Assembly (NCBI GenBank): GCA_022419385.1
Contig: JAJUBI010000006.1
Location: 4,278,001 to 4,342,000 of the forward strand
Source: Paraconiothyrium sp. Pb-2020
Taxonomy: Eukaryota > Ascomycota > Dothideomycetes > Pleosporales > Didymosphaeriaceae
Length of the DNA stretch: 64,000 bases
Direction of reading: 5' to 3'
The position numbers and the translations under genes are program-made. A model generated the notes under the pieces. The model saw only the letters and a program-made list of their open reading frames with translations. It was not told where the DNA came from and made no database searches. Positions 57,503 to 64,000 of the stretch are shown in pieces. Every line of letters starts with the position of its first letter. Positions within the stretch are counted from its first letter, which is position 1.

Positions 57503-57910
57503 CTTGAATCGAGCACAGATACTAAGTCTTTTTGGCGTGCAAGGGCAGAATCAAAGAGTCCTAGTGAAGGTTTGGGGGACGACAAGGGATATGTGTAACG
57601 ACGACTTGTGGCAGGTACGGTCCGTGCAATAATAGAGAGAAAATTACAAGGCATGGTGACAAGGGAGATACACTGGAGCCGACATCATACTACAGGCGCC
57701 GCGTATGCGGGGAGTAGGCCAGAGGGTCCATGACGTGTATGCCATGATTGGTAGTCGTTCGCGCGGGCCCCATGCAGTGCCTCAGTGCTGCTATAAACCC
57801 AATGCGAATGCGAATGCGTGTAACATGGACATCCAAGCAGACACCAAATCTTCGCGCGCGTATGCACGACGACGCAAAAATAGAGAATAGTGCATAAGAT
57901 GTAGACTTAC
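57503..57910 (-). other. intron or intergenic between two minus-strand genes
   Basis: GTAAGT at the left-reading end (57910) and TTCAAG before ATG at 57502 could make this a 408-nt terminal intron of the upstream gene. It also contains the GST promoter. An ATG at 57654 opens a frame that reaches the GST body frame but for one TGA at 57478-57480. Confidence 0.45.
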
Positions 57911-59070
57911 CTGCGCTTTTTTCTTTTCTCGCTCGTTCTTCATCAGCCACCTCTGGACGCTGTTCTTCTTTACGCGGTCGCTCTCTTCGAGCGTGTGCTT
58001 GTGCGGGCCTGCAACGCCGTCGCCCTTTCCGTTACCGCCATTTCCGTTTACTCTTTGTAGGGTATAGAACTTCTTAGGCTGTCCGTTCGCATGGGACGCT
58101 TGTCGCATGTTCATGTTGGGCGTGACTGGCCACTGCATGCCGCTATTGTTTTGGCCAAAGAATTGACCCCCACTGCTGGAAGCATCGAAAGCATCGACAG
58201 GTGGCTGTAGACCCGTCTGCTCCGTAAGCTCAGCGCCGTCGAAATACTCGGTGATCTTGATCTTGACATCGCAGAGATCGCGCTCGCGAGCCACACGCTT
58301 TCGCTTCTTCTTCTCAGGGTCGGTGGACTTCTTGGTGCCCGGCGGTCGCCCTTTGAGTCTACAGTCCCAGTAGTGGGAGACGAAACGTTTGCGCTTGTGT
58401 CGTTGGGTGGAGCGGTGTGAATAGACGTTGTCGACGTGCGGAAAGTAGGTCTGGAACCTGCAGCAGCTATGTAAGTAGTGACCATAATGTGAAGTGGTAG
58501 TGTAACATACTCTTCCTCTGTCAGTGTGATGGTGTCGTCCACATGAAACAGCTTCTCCCTCCACGCATCGAGGTCTGGCGGATTGGGGATCAATCGCAGG
58601 CCCTCGATCTGGCCGTGATTTTGTATAGGCGCCTCATCACCTTCGGGTATTTGATCCTGCACGACAGGCTGCTCCTGAGTCTGTACAAAGGAGTTCCTAT
58701 GCTCCAGCTCTTGTAGTTGCGGCGGTGGTTGTATGTGAGTAGCAACTGGGGCCCTCTGTGGTGGGGGCGGGGCTTGGATGTGGTGATGTGGCGCTGGTGG
58801 AGCAGGATTCGGCGCGTTTATCTCGAACCTCGCGTATCCGCCTGGGAAGCCCTCGAATGGGGGCTGAGCCGGCTGTTGTAAGCCATGGCTCTGGAAGTGT
58901 AGCGCGTGCGGGTTGGCTGTTTGCGCTTGTAGCTGAGCATATCGGTGTTGGAAGAAGGCGTCGTTGGCCTGAGGTGAGAGCTCTTCAAGGGGTTGCAGGC
59001 CCGGAGGAATCTGGTGCAGTTGCAGTGCTTGGGGCTGCAGGTGGTGAAGCGGCAACTGTGATGAGTTCAT
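57911..59070 (-). CDS. conserved basic fungal protein, probably nuclear
   Basis: complement(join(57911..58457, 58511..59070)) with an unresolved 3' end; 369 codons in this part. The 53-nt intron (GTATGT donor, GCTGCAG end) keeps frame. The first 185 residues are Gln/Pro/His-rich. The core, coded across the intron, reads EEFQTYFPHVDNVYSHR, then KRKRFVSHYWDCRLKGRPPG and a lysine/arginine block (KKKRKRVARERDLCDVKIKITEYFDG), followed by SVQRWLMKNEREKKKAQ. The basic clusters are nuclear-localisation-like. I recall this core as conserved across ascomycetes, adjacent to a GST in several, but have no assigned function. The final exon may be the one beginning at 57502, which would add a basic tail and overlap the GST start in another frame, or the frame may run on unspliced to 57791. 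Confidence 0.65.
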
Positions 59071-59601
59071 GTTTCCTAGGATGGTGTCGCGTGGTTAGAC
59101 GCGTTCCGGTGTTAAAGCAGCGCTGGAATAACGGCGTCGACAGCTTGGCGATGGAGCGGGTGATGCCGTCCGATCCATGCTTTCACCATCTCCGGCGCTA
59201 GCCCGTGCTGTACGGGACCAGACTCCTCAACCTTCGAACAACCTTCACTACGTGCTGCTAATGAACATCTTCGACCCCGGATCACACAGTTTCAAGAGCA
59301 TTTCATTGCTTTATTGCGTTATGAAGCCATGCACGGAGCTGCCTGTCAAGCCGCCGCCTCCAACAGGTAGCCTTCCAATGCTAGCAACAACCCACTTTAT
59401 CATAGTATATAGTGCGAAAGTTTACCCAGAGACCACAATGCGGGCCCTCAAGCTGAAGAGAAGGAATACAGGCGTGAACACTGAATACGAGATTCAAGAT
59501 ATCTGATTGGCTAGTATGCCGAGGGTTTTCAGCCATCACCTCACAAGTCTAGATTCAGCCGTTGAAAGACCCCGTCCGTTGCAACAACAGGATATCACAC
59601 A
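59071..59601. other. divergent intergenic region
   Basis: 531 bp between two divergent genes. Nothing else recognised. Confidence 0.6.
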
Positions 59602-61518
59602 ATGCCATGCAGGCACCACGACGTTCAGGTCTTCGATGGCCTGCGGTGCTGTCTGGCTTGTGGCGAGGCGATCTTCGACACCAAACAAGAACGGAAACCT
59701 GACTTACCCCGCTCACAAAACGCGCCTTACACGTACGCGCACCTCAACTATTCCTTGGGACAAGAGATCAGACTATGCGTCCTATTCTCCGGACGGCCTA
59801 CAGACGACCTCGATGTAGATCTTGTGCACGTTAACATTCGGAGTCACCCGCCGTATGAAGCGATCAGCTATGCGTGGGCAACCCAAGAAGGCGACGATTC
59901 GCTTTCCCAGACGGTACACTGCCACGGCGGAACCATTCCAGTCACAAAAACATGTGAAGCAGTTTTAAAACGGCTTCGTTTGTGGGGTCGCAGCAGGTAC
60001 CTTTGGGTGGACGCCCTCTGCATCGACCAGAACAACGTCAAGGAACGTAACCATCAGGTTGGCTTTATGGGCACCATATTTTCGAACGCCTCTCAAGTAT
60101 TGATATATCTCGGCCCTGGCAGTCCAGCGACCGACAGAATGCTCAATTACTTGAACGACGACGAAAGTGATTCTGACAAACGGATTGTGATCCACAGTGT
60201 TCTCGGCGACTTCCTAGACCATCGTTGGTTTGATCGAGTATGGATCTTACAGGAGATTGCATTAGCAAGACTTGCGACCATGGTAGCCGGCGAGAAGACG
60301 ATTCGTTGGACTTCGGAAACCATCAACAAACTCCTCGCGCTTTGTACACCTCGACAGCCACCGAGTGCTCTGCGATGGTTACCTGCAAGTCAACCAGAAC
60401 GCGATGTCCTTACTGTGCTTCATAGGAGCAGAAACTGTTCCTCGACTGACCCCAGGGACAAAGTGTATGCGGTTCTTGGTCTCGCGCAGGCAGAATTCCG
60501 GGACGGATTTCCAATCGACTATTCGTTGACGGTAGAAGAAGTCTACACTCAACTTGCTACCCATATGATGGAACTTGAACAAGAACTACGAGTTCTAAAG
60601 TACGCCGACGGGCTGAGAATGCGCGACATGCCAAGCTGGGTCCCGCAATGGGATTATAAAATCGGGTATGACCCTCTACCCAAACAGTTCACCGACAATG
60701 AACTAGTCCTTCTCGCCTCGGTCTGGTACACGCCGGCACTGCAATCTCTCCAGACCGAACCAGATTCATCCAAAGGACTGCTACAGAAGTTCTTGGAAAT
60801 GTTTCCTAAGGATCAACAGCCTCTGCCAACAGCAGCTTGGCTGGAAGCGTGGATCTATTGGACCAAGTCAGAGAGTGAACAGCATGCGACGCTTGATCCC
60901 GAAGCTGCAGCGTTATACATCACAAAAATGCACGCTCTGGACTTCCACTTCTCCATCAGCCCAAGAGAATTCCGCGAACACAGTTCTTCGAAGATTGACT
61001 ACGTGCCAGATAGTAATTTATCATCATCACCACTATGGCGTTGCCTCCGAGTACGTGCGCACCGACTCGACTTCATCAAACTCATCAAGGGCTTCCGCAC
61101 AGCCCACCAACTACACCATTCTACGACAGACCTACCGAAACCCTTCAAAAGATTCCAATCTTGCGATTTGTGCTTGCAGCACTACGTATCGGTGCCTATC
61201 TGCCAAGAAGAGCCTACAATTTACAACACCATCACGGACGAGTTCATCAGAGATATGAAGAAGGTCCTCGGCAATGGAAAGACAATGTTTCAAACGCTGC
61301 AGTCGGTCGGTGTGGGGCGTGTCGATATGCATCCCGGCGACAGCATCTGGGCGCTAGATGGTGTCGATGTGCCCTTCATCCTACGGAAGGTGGACGATTA
61401 TTACATATTCGTTGGGGAGTGCTTCTTATACCGGGCACTAAGGCCCAGCCTGTGCATGTGCTGCGGATGCGAGCTTAAGCCATGGCCAATTGTGACGCAT
61501 ATTATCGATATATGGTGA
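59602..61518 (+). CDS. HET-domain (heterokaryon incompatibility) protein
   Basis: Single exon, 638 residues. The HET domain begins near residue 95: YEAISYAWATQEGDDSLS, then a strand with TCEAVLKRLR, then RYLWVDALCIDQNNVKERNHQVG (the diagnostic WxDxxCIDQ block), and ASQVLIYLGPG. RWFDRVWILQEIALA closes the domain. After it comes the common DPRDKVYAVLGLA segment. HET proteins control nonself recognition between hyphae and can trigger cell death; the domain is TIR-like in fold. The N-terminus MPCRHHDVQVFDGLRCCLACGEAIF is an extra Cys/His-rich piece that may bind zinc. The C-terminus has another Cys cluster (CMCCGCELKPWP). No NACHT or repeat domain is attached. Confidence 0.92.
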   Translation: MPCRHHDVQVFDGLRCCLACGEAIFDTKQERKPDLPRSQNAPYTYAHLNYSLGQEIRLCVLFSGRPTDDLDVDLVHVNIRSHPPYEAISYAWATQEGDDSLSQTVHCHGGTIPVTKTCEAVLKRLRLWGRSRYLWVDALCIDQNNVKERNHQVGFMGTIFSNASQVLIYLGPGSPATDRMLNYLNDDESDSDKRIVIHSVLGDFLDHRWFDRVWILQEIALARLATMVAGEKTIRWTSETINKLLALCTPRQPPSALRWLPASQPERDVLTVLHRSRNCSSTDPRDKVYAVLGLAQAEFRDGFPIDYSLTVEEVYTQLATHMMELEQELRVLKYADGLRMRDMPSWVPQWDYKIGYDPLPKQFTDNELVLLASVWYTPALQSLQTEPDSSKGLLQKFLEMFPKDQQPLPTAAWLEAWIYWTKSESEQHATLDPEAAALYITKMHALDFHFSISPREFREHSSSKIDYVPDSNLSSSPLWRCLRVRAHRLDFIKLIKGFRTAHQLHHSTTDLPKPFKRFQSCDLCLQHYVSVPICQEEPTIYNTITDEFIRDMKKVLGNGKTMFQTLQSVGVGRVDMHPGDSIWALDGVDVPFILRKVDDYYIFVGECFLYRALRPSLCMCCGCELKPWPIVTHIIDIW

Positions 61519-61612
61519 CAATCCTATCACCACAAGACAAAACGCGAAGAACGCTCAATTTCCATCCATAACAACCTCTTCATATCTTTCAACATCCCCA
61601 GCCGCATCTCCA

Positions 61613-62284
61613 TCACTCCCCATACACCTGCAAACTCTTCTCCAAATGCGTCTTCTCCTTCGCCCCCGGCACTTCCCCAACCACCCCGCCAAAAATCAAC
61701 TGCGCCTTCAACTTCCAGCTTTTATCCACACCATACTTCCCCTGCAAATACGGCATAATCCCCGGCTGATAATGCTGCAAGTTCGCCCCCACGCCCTCAG
61801 CGCTCAACGCCGTCCAAACAATCAGCTGATTCATTCCAGACGAGTGCTCCTCCCACTCAGGATAAAGCTTAGCATGAGCTTGAAACCGCGGCGAGAGCAG
61901 CTCATACGCCGACGGATCGTCGAAGAAAAGCACCTGCGTGACCGTTAGGCTAGGCTTTAGAGCAAGGGAAAATGGGCGTGGAAAAGCATGACTTACTGTC
62001 CCCTTCGCCGCAACAAACCCCTTGATCTTAGGCCCTAGAATGCCTATCGCGGCGGGCGTCGTTTCTTCCGTCACGCGGTACGCTTCTTCCCAGAGGCGGT
62101 CGTGGTCGGCGCCGAAGAGCACGATTGCGCGCGTGCTGCGCACGTTGAAGGGGGAGGGCGCGTGTTTCAGGGCTTCGGTGACGAGGTCTAAGATGCGGGC
62201 ATTGGGGATGGGGGTTTCTTTTGAGAGGGTGTAGATGGAGCGGCGGGAGGCGGTTGCGGTGAGGAAGGGGGTTGTGGATGCCAT
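61613..62284 (-). CDS. nitroreductase-family protein (Frm2/Hbn1-like)
   Basis: complement(join(61613..61933, 61997..62284)), 202 residues, the usual length. The 63-nt intron (GTAAGT donor, CCTAAC branch, CGCAG end) keeps frame. Recognisable parts are RRSIYTLSKE at the FMN phosphate-binding start, APSPFNVRSTRAIVLFG, VLFFDDP, the WTALSAEGVGANLQHY block and the end region AQLIFGGVVGEVPGAKEK. This is the fungal nitroreductase group of yeast Frm2 and Hbn1, FMN-dependent reductases linked to lipid signalling and oxidative stress. Soluble, without a signal peptide. It is convergent with the HET gene, 95 bp away. Confidence 0.92.
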   Translation of the reverse strand: MASTTPFLTATASRRSIYTLSKETPIPNARILDLVTEALKHAPSPFNVRSTRAIVLFGADHDRLWEEAYRVTEETTPAAIGILGPKIKGFVAAKGTVSHAFPRPFSLALKPSLTVTQVLFFDDPSAYELLSPRFQAHAKLYPEWEEHSSGMNQLIVWTALSAEGVGANLQHYQPGIMPYLQGKYGVDKSWKLKAQLIFGGVVGEVPGAKEKTHLEKSLQVYGE

Positions 62285-64000
62285 TTTTGCGTTTTTGCTG
62301 GGGTTTGGTGGAGTGGTGACTCTGCGGTGGGACGAGGTGAGGGGAGATGGTGAAAAGCAAGTTGTGGATGGAGGCGTGGCTCGACTGTGTTGTATTCTAT
62401 GTCGCCATCTGTTCTGTGTTTATATACCCCCCATTCTACGACTTCGGCTCCGTTGTTTTCTGCTGCGCATCGTGCAATCTCCTCGGCGGAAGCACGACCG
62501 CCGATATCAGCACGCCCTACACCATACGCACAGGCCGCACGCAATTATCAGCCTTGCGCTGCACGTACAGTTCCAGGATTTGCGTTCCTCGGTGCCGAGA
62601 CTCGCTCGGGCCTGCGGCGTGGGATGCGCCCCGTGACATTGTAGTGGTTTGTTTGGGGGCCGAAGCGGTGGTCGGCGCCACGGGCGTCGGTGGGGTCGTA
62701 ACCTCCGAGCACTCCCCCGTCTACAATAAGGCCTCCACGAGCTGTCTTTACCAACATCAGTGACTCATTTGGGCTTTCAAGAGCTTGGAAATAGTGGTGT
62801 TACAAGCATCACGGAGAATTGGCCTGTGTTGCCGAACCCTTATTTGGAAGTGGGAGACCTCAGCGAGGACTTGACGAACCTTTACGGAGTTTGGACGCAA
62901 GACTGCGTCGAAAGACCTAACATCATGCCGAACGGATAGTCTACGATCCACGTCATCGCATCACTCCCGGCCTTCTTTCAATTGCACAACGGCAAGAGGA
63001 ATATGGTACGACTTTGCCATTACACCACACTGGAAGGACGAGATCAATGCGAGCATCATACGCGCGATCTCGAACATCTTTCACGTCGCGAGCTTCACCC
63101 TGGTTTTTCCAACGATTTCGGAAAATCAGCGGTAGATCTGCTGCCTGCGGCATGGGAACATGACTCATGAGCCCGTCTACGGCATTGCGTAGCGCTCTGG
63201 TACGGAAGAGACTGGACTGTCATGAATGCGTCCGGAGTAAAAGTATCAAGGTCATGATAGTAGAAGATGTTTTCGTGGAGAATAGGCCAGATAGCTTCCC
63301 CTCTGAATGGATAAGATTTGGTGTACGAGTGGGAGAAATCTAAGTCTTTGTTTTATAAATGTGCGCCGCGCGATGGTGGGATTATCACCGTCGAAGCTAT
63401 CACTATCGTAGGCGGATTGCTGTGAACACCGCGGGTTGTGCACTAGAGTTGCCAACATCCGGGGTTGAGGCACGGTGTGTGGCCTAGGAATTTTCAGGCA
63501 GCAACTGACACCTAGCCATATCGTGAGGCACATGCAGGTCGATTCACGCGTCAAAGAAACCTGTGCATTAGCTAACGGTAATGTCTGCTTCCATACGTTC
63601 TATATCAATCGCGGCGTGGTCACGACCCTCACCTCATTAAAGTCTCGACATCTCGAAGTCTTTATGGAAGCCCCAGCGTTACAACCCTTCACCAAAGCGA
63701 TGGATCACAACTCTTTTCTCAATGCCGGTTTCGATCTATCCAAAGTTCCTAAAGGACCACGGTCTTCACAACCCAAGCACAACGAATTCCACAGATGCGC
63801 TACTAAAGGCTTGATGGATGCTTAAGAATGCCATGACAATGAGAATCGACGACGCCGGAAGCTTCTTCAAGCCTCCTCCTGAGTCAGCAGAGAGCAGGTT
63901 CACTTCGACTCCTGGGTAGTGGGACTTGTATCTATCGGGATACTATTTCTACGATGCTATAGCTATAGATACATTGTACGGAGATCTTACCTTCAACTGG
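62285..64000. other. intergenic, no supported gene
   Basis: A plus frame with ATG at 63532 codes 98 residues without recognisable motif or splice signals. Other frames are shadows. The window ends here. Confidence 0.5.

Noticed and set aside
63532..63828. 98-codon plus frame at the right edge
   Set aside because: No recognisable motif or splice support; could be a fragment but cannot be supported.
15..64000. CRISPR arrays, rRNA genes, riboswitches
   Set aside because: Looked for and not seen; no regularly spaced direct repeats apart from the 9-bp and 162-bp repeats described.

Overview
This is a window of a filamentous ascomycete (Pezizomycotina) nuclear genome, most likely a Dothideomycete. 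The evidence is short introns of about 45-70 nt with GTRNGT donors, CTRAC-like branch points and YAG ends; compact genes on both strands; and a typical fungal gene set (HET protein, Zn2Cys6 factor, drug:H+ antiporter, omega-like GST, eIF3h, Clf1, Prp31). Gene models were built by eye from open frames, splice signals and frame continuity. Distant 5' ends and very small exons are the least certain parts.

Layout. 0-20 kb looks like an accessory compartment. It holds an RNase H-domain gene with a large purine-only repeat, four genes for secreted proteins (2.5, 8.7, 11.7 and 18.9 kb), an intron-bearing tRNA-Ala, an Hsp70-like ATPase with many introns, and a coiled-coil gene. Between 3 and 7.6 kb lies a graveyard: a coiled-coil gene with an in-frame TAG, a broken SNF2 helicase, a 162-bp tandem duplication, and a 5'-truncated sugar transporter fused to a copy of the 3' flank of the secreted-protein gene. 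Several changes there are C-to-T/G-to-A transitions, as expected of repeat-induced point mutation (RIP).

21.3-24.5 kb (minus strand) carries the most remarkable gene: a reverse transcriptase of the cellular (non-transposon) rvt type in four exons, about 973 residues. Inside it is a stretch nearly identical to the first 35 residues of the histone H3 tail, followed by a strongly acidic patch. The aspartate expected in RT motif A is asparagine here. A MITE-like element with roughly 100-bp inverted ends (25.0-25.5 kb) follows, then a HAD phosphatase and an MFS drug transporter whose N-terminal region contains two stops.

30-35 kb is gene-poor apart from a short Cys/His-rich conserved protein. 35-46 kb is a conserved housekeeping block: a 14-3-3-like protein, the divergent spliceosome pair clf1/prp31 with one shared 449-bp promoter region, eIF3h, and a secreted type-B carboxylesterase. 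46-56.6 kb is gene-poor except for a Zn2Cys6 regulator. 56.6-62.3 kb holds a GST, a conserved basic nuclear-type protein whose 3' end is entangled with the GST start, a HET-domain protein and a small nitroreductase.
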